Shown: positions 31,176-38,995 of the stretch, piece after piece
How positions within the stretch are numbered: position 1 is the stretch's first letter
Layout: each line of letters starts with the position of its first letter
Origin: DATARH01 sp035534855
Lineage (GTDB): Bacteria > Pseudomonadota > Alphaproteobacteria > ATCC43930 > CGMCC-115725
DNA: 64,000 bases
Direction of reading: 5' to 3'
NCBI GenBank assembly: GCA_035534855.1
Contig: DATLRD010000031.1
Coordinates: forward strand, 1 to 64,000
Notes under the pieces: generated by a model
The model's database searches: none
Told to the model about the DNA's origin: nothing
What the model saw: the letters and a program-made list of their open reading frames with translations, nothing else
Program-made: the position numbers and the translations under genes

Positions 31176-32555
31176 ATGCCGCACCGGTTCGATCCTACAA
31201 TCCTGCGCGAATACGACATTCGCGGCATTGTCGGCGACACGCTCACCGCGGCGGACGCGCACGCGCTCGGCCGCTGCTTTGCAGCGACGCTCGCCGCCGC
31301 CGGCGGCAAACGGATCGCGGTCGGCTATGACGGGCGGCTGAGCTCGCCGGAACTGGAGGCGGAGCTGGTCGGCGGGCTCGCCGAAGGCGGCATCGATGTC
31401 GTGCGCATCGGACTTGGCCCGACACCGATGCTGTACTTCGCCGCGGCGACGCTGGGCGTCGACGGCGGGCTGATGGTTACCGGCTCGCACAACCCGCCCG
31501 ACCATAACGGCTTCAAGATGGTGATGCTGGGCAAGCCGTTTTTCGGCGAGGCGATCCAGCGTCTTGCCGCCACCGCGCAGTCGCTGGGGCCACCCGCCAA
31601 CGCCCGCGGCCGAATCGAGCAGCGCAGCGTCTTTGCCGACTACCTCGACCGCATCCAGCATGACTACAACGGCGTGCGCATGCTCAAGGTCGCCTGGGAC
31701 CCGGGCAACGGCGCGACCGGCGACGCGATCACCGCGCTGACCCCGGTGCTGCCCGGCGACCACGTGCTGATCAACAACAAGATCGACGGCACCTTCCCGG
31801 CCCACCACCCCGACCCGACGGTGCCGGAAAATCTGGTGCAGCTGCAGGAGACGGTCGCTGCGCAGCATTGCGACCTCGGCATCGCCTTCGACGGCGACGG
31901 CGACCGCATCGGCGTGGTCGACGCCAAGGGCCGCATCCTGTGGGGTGACCAATTGATGATGATCCTGGCGCGCGATGTGCTGGCGACGCTGCCGGGCTCG
32001 GCGATCCTCGCCGATGTCAAGGCGAGCCAGGTGCTGTTCGACGAGGTTGCCCGCCTCGGCGGCAAGCCGGTGATGGCGCCGACCGGGCATTCGCGAATCA
32101 AAGCGCTGCTCGCCGAGAGCGGCGCCCCGCTCGCCGGCGAGATGAGCGGCCACATCTTTTTCGCCGACCGCTATTTCGGCTACGACGATGCGATCTACGT
32201 CGCGGTGCGACTGCTCGGCATCCTCGCCCGCGCCGATCGCAGCCTTGACGAGATGATCGACGCGCTGCCCCAGGTCATCAACACGCCCGAATTGCGCCTG
32301 CCGTGCGACGAGGCGCGGAAATTCAAGATCGTCGAGGAAATCCACGAGCGACTGCGGCAGCGCGGCGCCGAAATCACCGCTATCGACGGGGTCCGCGTGC
32401 GCAGCGGCGACGGCTGGTGGCTGGTGCGCGCATCAAACACCCAGGCGATCGTCGTCGCCCGCGCCGAGGCTGCCAGCGAAGCCGGGTTCGCCGCGGTCAA
32501 GGCCGAACTGGCGGCCGAACTCGCCGCCAGCGGCCTCACCCTGCCGGAAAGCTGA
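31176..32555 (+). CDS. Phosphomannomutase/phosphoglucomutase
   Basis: A 459-residue alpha-D-phosphohexomutase converting hexose-6-phosphates to 1-phosphates. The phosphoserine loop is TGSHNPPDHNGFK (Ser104), the metal loop is FDGDGDRIGVVD, the sugar-binding loop is GEMSGHIFF and the phosphate-binding loop is VRASNTQAIVVARAE. The GEMSGH loop fits bifunctional AlgC-like phosphomannomutase/phosphoglucomutases. I chose the ATG preceded by GGGAG at seven bases rather than the GTG two codons earlier. It completes UDP-glucose/GDP-mannose precursor supply with galU. Confidence 0.9.
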   Translation: MPHRFDPTILREYDIRGIVGDTLTAADAHALGRCFAATLAAAGGKRIAVGYDGRLSSPELEAELVGGLAEGGIDVVRIGLGPTPMLYFAAATLGVDGGLMVTGSHNPPDHNGFKMVMLGKPFFGEAIQRLAATAQSLGPPANARGRIEQRSVFADYLDRIQHDYNGVRMLKVAWDPGNGATGDAITALTPVLPGDHVLINNKIDGTFPAHHPDPTVPENLVQLQETVAAQHCDLGIAFDGDGDRIGVVDAKGRILWGDQLMMILARDVLATLPGSAILADVKASQVLFDEVARLGGKPVMAPTGHSRIKALLAESGAPLAGEMSGHIFFADRYFGYDDAIYVAVRLLGILARADRSLDEMIDALPQVINTPELRLPCDEARKFKIVEEIHERLRQRGAEITAIDGVRVRSGDGWWLVRASNTQAIVVARAEAASEAGFAAVKAELAAELAASGLTLPES

Positions 32556-32558
32556 TCC

Positions 32559-33992
32559 CTACCGGTTGGCGTAGCGCAGCGCGTCGGGGGGCACCACCTC
32601 GCAGGCGATGCGCTTGCGATGCAGCGCAACGCACGCGGCGCGCGCCGCCTTTGGCGTGAAATGGACCAGCCGCGCGAGATAGAGCGAGTTCCGCTCGCCT
32701 TTTGACGGCGAGACGATCTGCTGTGGCTTGCCACGAGTCAGCGGCAGCTTTGCGGCCTTCCGCACCGCCCGCTCGGCCAATCGCTGTGCGTGATAGGCAC
32801 CGACCTGGATACCCCAGCGTTCGGCCTCGACGCGCCTGTCGTCATGCGGCGATTCGTCGGCAGCCTTGGCCGCCGGGGCAGCCGCGTGTGCCGGCGCAGC
32901 CGCCCGTGCCGGTGCGACCGCATGCAGCGACTCAGCCGCATCGCGCAGCGCCGGCCCGGTATCGCGCAGCGCCGCGACCGCGAGTTTGCCGATTACGTCG
33001 CCGCGTCCCGGCGCCGTCGGGATTTCGCGGGCCGCAAGCTGGGGCGCCGCGGCTACCTGGGTCCGCGCCGGCGCGGGCGCCGCCATCGCGATTGCCGTCA
33101 CCGCGCCGCGCTCCGGCCCCGGGCCGCCGGCCTCGACCTCGGCGAAGCCGCGGTTCAGCATCTGCGCCATTTCCTGGTCACGCGAGCGCCATGTGCGCCC
33201 GCCCATCACCACACCGATCAAGCGGTGCCCGCCCTGTACCGCAGAGGTCGCAAGGTTGAAGCCGGAGGCGTTGATGAAACCGGTCTTGATGCCGTCGGCG
33301 CCAGGATACCAATCAAGCAGGTGGTCGTGGCCGTTGACGGTCTCGCCGCGGAAATCAAACGAACGGACCGAGAAATAGCGGTATTCGCGGGGGAAATCGT
33401 GAAAGAGTGCCAGCGCCAGCCGGGCTATGTCGCGTGCCGTCGTGTGCTGCAGCGGATCGGGCAGCCCCGAGGCGTTGTGGTAAAAGGTATTGGTCATGCC
33501 GAGCTGCTGAGCCTTGCGGTTCATCCGCTCGGCGAAAGCCGCCTCGCTGCCGGCCTCGCCTTCGGCGAGCACCGCCGCCGCGTCATTGGCCGATTTGGTC
33601 ACGATCCCCAGGATCAGGCTACGCACCGAAACCGTGTCGCCGGGCCGCAGCCCCAGTTTCGACGGCTGTTTAGCGGCGGCCGCCGCCGATACGTAGAACC
33701 GCTGATCGAGGCGCAGCCTGCCCTGATTGAGCGCCTCGAAGGTCAGGTACAGCGTCATCATCTTGGTCAGCGAGGCCGGGTAGGTCAGCGCATCGGCGTT
33801 GTTCTGGGCCAGCACCTGGCCGGTGTCGGCGTCCAGCATGATCGACTCGAACACCGGCGACCACGCCGGCGCCGAGTGGCGGGCGAGTGCCCGATGGTGG
33901 GCAACGTGACGATGGCGTCCCGCCAGGGCCGGCGATGTCAGGCCGATGGCCCCCATCGCGGCGAATGTAACGCACACCACCAAGCGGCGCAT
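32559..33992 (-). CDS. D-alanyl-D-alanine carboxypeptidase (S11) with SPOR domain
   Basis: A 477-residue exported penicillin-binding protein trimming the terminal D-Ala of peptidoglycan. A signal peptide (residues 1-24, ending SPALAG) precedes the S11 domain with Ser74-x-x-Lys77 (ASLTK), SAN at about 134-136 and KTG at 236-238. An Ala/Pro-rich linker leads to a C-terminal SPOR-like domain (WGIQVGAYHAQRLAERAV onward), which binds denuded glycan at division sites. The start is the ATG giving MRRLVVCVTF; the open frame continues upstream without a plausible start. It converges with the phosphohexomutase, four bases from its stop. Confidence 0.88.
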   Translation of the reverse strand: MRRLVVCVTFAAMGAIGLTSPALAGRHRHVAHHRALARHSAPAWSPVFESIMLDADTGQVLAQNNADALTYPASLTKMMTLYLTFEALNQGRLRLDQRFYVSAAAAAKQPSKLGLRPGDTVSVRSLILGIVTKSANDAAAVLAEGEAGSEAAFAERMNRKAQQLGMTNTFYHNASGLPDPLQHTTARDIARLALALFHDFPREYRYFSVRSFDFRGETVNGHDHLLDWYPGADGIKTGFINASGFNLATSAVQGGHRLIGVVMGGRTWRSRDQEMAQMLNRGFAEVEAGGPGPERGAVTAIAMAAPAPARTQVAAAPQLAAREIPTAPGRGDVIGKLAVAALRDTGPALRDAAESLHAVAPARAAAPAHAAAPAAKAADESPHDDRRVEAERWGIQVGAYHAQRLAERAVRKAAKLPLTRGKPQQIVSPSKGERNSLYLARLVHFTPKAARAACVALHRKRIACEVVPPDALRYANR

Positions 33993-34057
33993 CAATACAC
34001 CACACCGCACCGGGCCGGAGCCCGGCCCTTCCTTGCCTGCTGTCTCTGCGCGCACCC

Positions 34058-34219
34058 TTAACACCCCCCACCCCAGACGAATACGGCCCCCCAGCACGCA
34101 CCCATCGCCGTCAGGGTAAGGAAAACGGCGACTCCTGTCAAAGTTCTGAGGCCGGGCGGCCGGCGCGCGCCGGCACGCGACCGCTCAAAAATGACCAAGG
34201 CCCGACGCGCTGCCCCCAT
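34058..34219 (-). CDS. Possible small membrane protein, 53 aa
   Basis: A short frame encoding a basic N-terminus and one hydrophobic segment, TLTGVAVFLTLTAMGACWG. It lies in the gap between the D,D-carboxypeptidase gene and the phasin promoter. The composition is protein-like, but there is no convincing ribosome-binding site and nothing to compare with. The rest of the roughly 355-base gap (33993-34347) contains the phasin promoter and no other gene that I can support. Confidence 0.25.
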   Translation of the reverse strand: MGAARRALVIFERSRAGARRPPGLRTLTGVAVFLTLTAMGACWGAVFVWGGGC

Positions 34220-34249
34220 GCCCTCGCGCGCCTCCTCCGGTCGCCAAGA

Positions 34250-34264
34250 TTGTGCAATGCACAA
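34250..34264. promoter_or_regulatory. Palindromic operator, PhaR/AniA-like, upstream of phasin
   Basis: TTGTGCA-A-TGCACAA is a perfect seven-base inverted repeat with one central base. A second palindrome, TTGCGCAA, lies seven bases downstream and overlaps a candidate -35. TGC-half-site palindromes upstream of phasin genes are the known targets of the PHB-responsive repressor PhaR/AniA in alphaproteobacteria. Assignment to that regulator is inference from motif and context. Confidence 0.6.
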
Positions 34265-34270
34265 AATTGC

Positions 34271-34299
34271 TTGCGCAAACCGTATCTCATACTTATCTT
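34271..34299 (+). promoter_or_regulatory. Candidate sigma-70 promoter of the phasin gene
   Basis: TTGCGC at 34271-34276 and TATCTT at 34294-34299 are separated by 17 bases, the optimal spacing. The -35 lies inside the TTGCGCAA palindrome, so a repressor bound there would block polymerase. Transcription would begin near 34306, about 40 bases before the phasin ATG. Confidence 0.5.
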
Positions 34300-34347
34300 T
34301 TCATTGTGCGCCGCAGCATCGGCGCGCCCCGATCGGATGAGGACGCG

Positions 34348-34809
34348 ATGAGCGAATCCCGCACCAAGCGCCTGCCCCAGCAACACGCCCCGGCGACCCC
34401 GCCGCAACCAACTGCGGCCGAGGCGCCCACCGTAGCGACCGCCGCGCCGCCGGTTACCGCAGCGCCAGGCCGCACGATGCCGCCGCCGAGACCCGCAGGC
34501 GCCGGCTGTATCGACCCCTTTGCTGCGTTTGACGCGGCGCGCGCCGCGTTCACCGGCAGCACCGTCGCGGTTGCCGACGAGATGGCCGACATGATGCGCG
34601 TCGGCATCGACAGCGCCACCGACGCCGCGACCGGTCTGCTCACCGCCAAGACGCTCAGCGATGGATTTGCGGTCAATGCCCGGCTGGCCAGCCGTAACGT
34701 CGATGCGGCACTGGCGCGGTCGTTGCGCCTGACCGAACTCGGCACCCGCCTCGCCACCGAGGCGTGGGAAAAGCTGATGCCGATGTTCGGCACCACCTCG
34801 GCGCGTTAG
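34348..34809 (+). CDS. Phasin family protein
   Basis: A 153-residue phasin-like protein. The first 50 residues are Pro/Ala/Thr-rich and probably disordered. The remainder is an amphipathic helical region, DPFAAFDAARAAFTGSTVA through RLTELGTRLATEAWEKL, typical of phasin_2 proteins that coat polyhydroxybutyrate granules. GAGG precedes the ATG by seven bases. The operator and promoter upstream suggest control by PHB level. With the 3-hydroxybutyrate dehydrogenase at 7 kb this indicates a PHB-storing organism. A role other than granule coating is possible, since some phasin-like proteins act as general stress proteins. Confidence 0.78.
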   Translation: MSESRTKRLPQQHAPATPPQPTAAEAPTVATAAPPVTAAPGRTMPPPRPAGAGCIDPFAAFDAARAAFTGSTVAVADEMADMMRVGIDSATDAATGLLTAKTLSDGFAVNARLASRNVDAALARSLRLTELGTRLATEAWEKLMPMFGTTSAR

Positions 34810-34863
34810 CACCACTCTCTGTCGGGCCGCGGGTGCCGAACACCATGCTTGGTGCGAGACGCC

Positions 34864-34884
34864 TGCCCGCTCGGTCGAAGCGGG
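34864..34884. terminator. Stem-loop between phasin and GMC oxidoreductase
   Basis: GCCCGCT and AGCGGGC form a perfect seven-pair stem with a seven-base loop, one base from the stop of the minus-strand oxidoreductase gene and about 55 bases after the phasin stop. It has no T-run on either side, so it may be a transcript-stabilising or weak bidirectional terminator. Confidence 0.4.
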
Positions 34885-34885
34885 C

Positions 34886-36520
34886 TCAGTCGAAGAGTGT
34901 CGCCAGGCGCTTTTTGATGCTGTCGGCGATATAGAGCGCTAGCGCCTGGATCGTCGATGTCGGGTTCACCCCGCCAGAGGTGACCCAGATGCTGCCGTCG
35001 ACGATGAACAGGTTCTTCACGTCGTGGCTGCGCCCCCACTCGTTGACCACGGACCGCTCGGGGTCGAGGCCCATGCGCGCGGTGCCCAACAGGTGGCCCG
35101 GGTAGTTCAGCACGGTACGGGAGCACGAGATGCTCCGCGCGCCGGCCGCCTCCAGAATCTCCGATGCGCGGGCGATGCCGTGCTCCATCATGCGGCGCGT
35201 GTTTTCGCCGATCGCATAGTCGATCTTTGGCGCCGGGATGCCGTTGCTGTCTTTCAGCACCGGGTCGAGCGTGACGCGGTTGTGCTCTTCCGGCAAATCC
35301 TCGCAGGCAACGCCGATCAGCAGGCGGCGATAGTGCAGCGTGCGAAACACGCGGTGATGGTCGCGGCCCCACGGCAGGCGGCCGGCGGCCATGCTGGTGA
35401 TCGCCTCGTTCGCCGGCCCGGTGCCGCGGGTGAACTGCAGCGTGTAGCCGCGCACGAAGTCGCGCGACGGGTCGGTCTCGTAGAATTCCTTGCTCCACAT
35501 CACCGTCTGCGGCCCGCGGTCGCCGTCGACCTCGTCGTCGACATAGCCGAACACCATCGGCCACGGGTGCAGCATCAGGTTTTTGCCGACCAGACTGGAC
35601 GAGTTGGCCAGTCCGGTGGGAAACCGCGCCGAGGCCGAGTTGAGCAGCAGCCGCGGCGTGCCGATACCGTTCGCCGCCAGAATCACCATTTCCGCCGGCT
35701 GGAACCGCTCCACCCCCTCCGAATCGTAATAGACGACCCCCGACGCCATGCCCTGCTCGTTGGTGGTGATCTGCCGCACCCGGCAGCGGGTGCGCAGATC
35801 GACCCGCGCGCGCAGCGCCTGCGGCCAATAGGTGATGTCGACGCTCGCCTTCGCGCCCTGGGCACAACCCGGCGTGCAGTGGCCAAGGTTGATGCACTTG
35901 GCTCGCCCGTCATATTCGGTCGTGGCAACCGCAATGTCGGACGGCCACCAGTGCCATCCCAGCCGGTTCATCGCCTGCGCGTAGCGCGTGCCGGTCCTGC
36001 CCAGCGGTACCGGCGGCATCGTCGGCTGATGCGGCGGATAGGCCGGGTCGCCGGCCAGCCCGGCGACGCCCGTCATGCGGTCGTTTTCGGCGAAATACGG
36101 TTCGAGCGTCCAGTAATCGACCGGCCAGTCGTCCGCCACGCCATCCAGCGTCCGCACCCGGAAATCGGACGGGTGCAGGCGCGGATAATGCGCCGTAAAC
36201 AGGATCGTGCCGCCGCCGACGCCGTTGAAGTTGGCGATCTTCATCAACGAGTTGTCATCGTTAACCGGGTAGTCGGTGTCGCGCGCGCGGCGGTTGGGGA
36301 GGATGTCGAAATCGGCGTAGCGCCGCGCCTCCCAGTCGCGGCCGTTGGTCGGAAATTCAGTCGGCTTGATCCAGTCGCCCTGTTCGAGGCACAGGATCTT
36401 CATCCGCGTCTCGGCGAGGCTCCAGGCCACCGCGGCTCCAGAGGCGCCGGCGCCGATGATCAGCACATCGACGATCTCGTCGGTCGGCCGGGCCGTTTCG
36501 GGGTTCGCATCCGCCGCCAT
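34886..36520 (-). CDS. GMC family FAD-dependent oxidoreductase
   Basis: A 544-residue glucose-methanol-choline oxidoreductase. The N-terminal dinucleotide fold is DVLIIGAGASGAAVAWSL; GVGGGTILFTAHYPRL, MVILAANGIGTPRLLLNS and the C-terminal GTARMGLDPERSVVNEWG with GGVNPTSTIQALALYIADSI are family signatures, with the catalytic His likely in the 'LLGTARMG' to 'NPTST' region. Members oxidise alcohol groups of sugars or other polyols, often passing electrons to a cytochrome. The start (MAADANPE) lies one base after the stop of a small partner gene. No signal peptide is visible; export, if any, would depend on the partner. Confidence 0.87.
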   Translation of the reverse strand: MAADANPETARPTDEIVDVLIIGAGASGAAVAWSLAETRMKILCLEQGDWIKPTEFPTNGRDWEARRYADFDILPNRRARDTDYPVNDDNSLMKIANFNGVGGGTILFTAHYPRLHPSDFRVRTLDGVADDWPVDYWTLEPYFAENDRMTGVAGLAGDPAYPPHQPTMPPVPLGRTGTRYAQAMNRLGWHWWPSDIAVATTEYDGRAKCINLGHCTPGCAQGAKASVDITYWPQALRARVDLRTRCRVRQITTNEQGMASGVVYYDSEGVERFQPAEMVILAANGIGTPRLLLNSASARFPTGLANSSSLVGKNLMLHPWPMVFGYVDDEVDGDRGPQTVMWSKEFYETDPSRDFVRGYTLQFTRGTGPANEAITSMAAGRLPWGRDHHRVFRTLHYRRLLIGVACEDLPEEHNRVTLDPVLKDSNGIPAPKIDYAIGENTRRMMEHGIARASEILEAAGARSISCSRTVLNYPGHLLGTARMGLDPERSVVNEWGRSHDVKNLFIVDGSIWVTSGGVNPTSTIQALALYIADSIKKRLATLFD

Positions 36521-36521
36521 G

Positions 36522-36995
36522 TCACCGCCCTGTGCCGTCGACGTCGCGCCACATTCGCGGCCGGCCGCGCACCGCATCGAGCAGCGACCAATCGCCCTGT
36601 TCCACTACATGACCTTTGGGATAGGGCGGCCGCGGATCGAGACCCAGGGCGCGTATCACCCGGTCGTCGCGGTAATAGCATTGCAGCACGGCGCGCCCGA
36701 GCGCGGTGATGAGCGGGCCCTCGCAGCCGAGCAGGCTCATCGCCGCCGCCGCCGCCTGCGCCTCGTCGAGCCCGGCAAAATCGCCGCCGGCGATGTCGCG
36801 CAGCATCGCCAGCGCCTGGCGGACCGCGTTACGGTCGCGCCCCAGCGATCGGGCAATGTCCGTGGAGATGACCGCGTCATCCGCACCCGGCACACCGTAT
36901 TCGGCGCTGGCCGGCACCATGAAGCCGGCGAGTCGGCGCAGTTCCCTCGCCTCCGCCGCCGTCAGTTCAGATTCGGGATCGTTGGTCGTGCCCAT
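36522..36995 (-). CDS. Small partner of GMC oxidoreductase (gluconate 2-dehydrogenase subunit 3-like)
   Basis: A 157-residue protein encoded directly before the GMC oxidoreductase gene. LTAAEARELRRLAGFMVPASAEYGVPGADD and LLGCEGPLITALGRAVLQCYYRDDRVIRALGLDPRPPYPKGH are typical of the small subunits or maturation partners that accompany GMC dehydrogenases (gluconate dehydrogenase gamma-like and unnamed relatives). Unlike the classical gamma subunit I see no Tat signal. The start was set at MGTTNDPES; the frame extends further upstream without good signals. It probably stabilises or helps fold the large subunit. Confidence 0.7.
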   Translation of the reverse strand: MGTTNDPESELTAAEARELRRLAGFMVPASAEYGVPGADDAVISTDIARSLGRDRNAVRQALAMLRDIAGGDFAGLDEAQAAAAAMSLLGCEGPLITALGRAVLQCYYRDDRVIRALGLDPRPPYPKGHVVEQGDWSLLDAVRGRPRMWRDVDGTGR

Positions 36996-37166
36996 TGCAC
37001 GCGCCAATCTGAGGCAGGCAGGGATGTTGCGCAACGGCTGAGTATGCGCCCGCGCCTGTGCGCATGCGGCTTGTCCCGCCGGCGTGATTGCGGGAAATTC
37101 GCGGCCCCGATCTCCGGCCGGCACCGATCAGACGCAATGAAGCAGATTTCGACAGGAGGGTACCGC

Positions 37167-38678
37167 ATGGTGCGTGATCGCGGCGACGCGAGAACCGGCC
37201 CGCGTTTCGCCGCCGCGCTGGCCGTGGCGGCCGTGATCGCCGGGCTGTGCCGCCCGGCCGCGGCCCAGCAGCTGCCGGGGTATCCGTCGCCGATGCCGTG
37301 GCCGGCGACCGAGGTCGAAGCGGCGGCGTCGGCAGCCCTCGCCTCGGCCGACGCGGCCGGGCATGCGGCATCGATGCACGCCGCTTCCGCCGCGCCCGCC
37401 GCACCTGCGCCCGTAACACCGGCGCCCGCGGCCCCGCCGTCGGCACCTGCCGCCGCCGCGGCGGCGGCAGGCCCAACCGCGGCGACAGACCCAACCGCGG
37501 CGGCGGCAGGCCCAACCGAGGTGGGGGCAAGCCCAACCGAGGTGGCGCCCAAGACCGACCTGGATGCATATCTGCTCGGCCGGCTGTGCACCGACGATCT
37601 GCGCGCCAACGAAGAGGACCGCATCTACGGGCTGATCAGCCTGACGGTGCGCGACACGCTCGGCTATAACGGTATTCGCGTCACCGCCCCGCTGGTCGAC
37701 GAGGCGGTGCAGGATGCGCTGGACAACATGATCAAGGATTGTCTGGGGCTGGCCAAGACCGCCCCCCCCGACCTCCTCGGAGCCGCCATCGACATCATCC
37801 AGCGCGCGACCCTCGCCCGGGCGCAGGAACGCGAGGAACCTGGCCGCGCGGGCGGGCCACCGGCCGCCGAGGAGACCGCCGCCGAGCGCTCCGAACAGCA
37901 CACCAGACGCGAGATCAACCGTCACCTGCGGCGTCCGCTGGGCAGGCCGACCGCTGCCGACCTGTCCGAGGAGCTGACCCCGTGGGAGATCGATGCCTGG
38001 CTCGACGGTCTGTCGCCGCGCGAGCGCGCGCTCGCGCTGTTCCAGTACGCCTCGGACGTGACGCCGCAGGAGGTCGCCGACGCGGTCGGCATCTCGCTCG
38101 CCGCGCTGAAGCGCAACTCCACAATCCCGCGAAAGAACCTGCTGTGGTACTTCCGCGAGGATGAAGACAGCACCCCGGCGCTGCCCGATACGGGACCGGC
38201 GATCCAGTACCGCGAGGCCGGCACGCCGTTGACCAGCGTGGCGCAGCCCGTGGCCGCCGCGGGCGGCCCGGCCGCGCCGCCGGCACTGCACATCACCGGC
38301 ATCAGCCGCGAGCTGTACGGCGGCTGGTCGCTGCTCGCCACGGTCACCGGGCTGCCGCCCGATCAAAGCCTCGACATTCCCGGACCGATCATCGTCGCCG
38401 CCGGCAGCGGCGACACCGAACGCCGCCTGATCGTCACCCGCGCGCTCGAGATCACCAAACCTGACGCAGAAGTGCGCCGGTTTCTGCTCAAGGCCTATAC
38501 GCTCGACGGCGAAAATGGCGGCGTCGGCTATCACGACACGCTTCACTTGGTCGCCGGCCACGTCGACAACCCCGAAGCGCTGCAGACGCTCGGCAACCCA
38601 GACCTGGCCAATGTCGAGATCGCGCGCTGCCTGTGGCACGATTACGGCAAGGCCGCCGATCCCGGCCTGTGCCGATAG
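37167..38678 (+). CDS. Exported protein with a sigma-region-4-like helix-turn-helix segment, unknown function
   Basis: A 503-residue protein I do not recognise. AGGAGG eight bases before the ATG gives a firm start. A signal-like segment FAAALAVAAVIAGLCRPAAA is followed by a Pro/Ala-rich region with short repeats (residues about 60-130). The middle contains LSPRERALALFQYASDVTPQEVADAVGISLAALKRN, which resembles sigma-70 region 4 or LuxR-type helix-turn-helix ('LPPRER...EIAEVLGIS...VK'). The C-terminal 150 residues look like a beta-rich domain. An exported protein with a DNA-binding-like motif is odd; the motif may have been co-opted or the leader may be a membrane anchor. Confidence 0.7.
   Translation: MVRDRGDARTGPRFAAALAVAAVIAGLCRPAAAQQLPGYPSPMPWPATEVEAAASAALASADAAGHAASMHAASAAPAAPAPVTPAPAAPPSAPAAAAAAAGPTAATDPTAAAAGPTEVGASPTEVAPKTDLDAYLLGRLCTDDLRANEEDRIYGLISLTVRDTLGYNGIRVTAPLVDEAVQDALDNMIKDCLGLAKTAPPDLLGAAIDIIQRATLARAQEREEPGRAGGPPAAEETAAERSEQHTRREINRHLRRPLGRPTAADLSEELTPWEIDAWLDGLSPRERALALFQYASDVTPQEVADAVGISLAALKRNSTIPRKNLLWYFREDEDSTPALPDTGPAIQYREAGTPLTSVAQPVAAAGGPAAPPALHITGISRELYGGWSLLATVTGLPPDQSLDIPGPIIVAAGSGDTERRLIVTRALEITKPDAEVRRFLLKAYTLDGENGGVGYHDTLHLVAGHVDNPEALQTLGNPDLANVEIARCLWHDYGKAADPGLCR
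37468..37552 (+). repeat. In-frame imperfect tandem repeat of about 20 bases
   Basis: Four units containing CCCAACCG (GGCCCAACCGCGGCGACA and variants) lie inside the exported HTH-like protein gene and encode a repeated Pro-Thr-Ala/Glu pattern (PTAATD, PTAAAAG, PTEVGAS, PTEVAP). Successive units differ at several positions, so slippage expansion is old or constrained. Confidence 0.7.
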
Positions 38679-38822
38679 CGGGCGGCCTCGCGTGGACGCC
38701 CGGCGCGATTATCACGCCAGCTTATTTTCTCTTGCGAAGCCGGCATAGAGATGCCAAGTTTTAAATGTCGCCAACTTGACAGGAGGGTGTGTAACAAGCA
38801 TGACCCCACCTGGGAAGCACCA

Positions 38823-38960
38823 GTTGCCGACCGCTTGGCATCGGCAACGAAGCCAGAAGTCCAAGAATTAGCTCGGCGGATGCTGTCGAGCGCGGAGCAA
38901 AGCTCCGCAACGGACCCCCGATTGTCGCCTTCTGATGAAAAATCAGGGCGCACGGGGGTC
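38823..38960 (+). ncRNA. Candidate structured RNA: three successive hairpins
   Basis: In the gene-poor gap 38679-38995 three perfect stems follow one another: GTTGCCGA/TCGGCAAC (38823-38848), GCGGAGC/GCTCCGC with an AAA loop (38892-38908), and GACCCCCG/CGGGGGTC (38913-38960), which encloses an inner CGCC/GGCG and CTGAT/ATCAG stem. A T-rich stretch follows. The overlapping frame 38751-38981 (76 codons) uses codons unlike neighbouring genes (TTA, TTG, CCA) and has no good start, so I favour an RNA or untranslated leader over a protein. Upstream lies a TTGACA at about 38774, a possible -35. The role is unknown. Confidence 0.45.
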
Positions 38961-38972
38961 TTGTTGTCTTTA
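38913..38972 (+). terminator. Strong intrinsic-terminator-like hairpin
   Basis: An eight-pair GACCCCCG/CGGGGGTC stem encloses nested CGCC/GGCG and CTGAT/ATCAG helices, and is followed by TTGTTGTCTTTATC. It is the clearest rho-independent terminator form in the window. It could end the candidate RNA upstream, or act as an attenuator before the hydrolase gene whose GTG starts 36 bases after the stem. Confidence 0.6.
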
Positions 38973-38995
38973 TCGATTTGATAAGGATCGAATCC

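Noticed and set aside
37043..37064. ATGCGC...GCGCAT inverted repeat in the divergent gap between the GMC partner gene and the exported HTH-like protein
   Set aside because: Only six pairs with a ten-base loop in G+C-rich DNA; expected by chance.
38751..38981. 76-codon frame in the 38.7-39.0 kb gap, vaguely like a DUF4142 helix
   Set aside because: Codon use is unlike other genes, the start is poor and strong hairpins lie across it; treated as RNA candidate.
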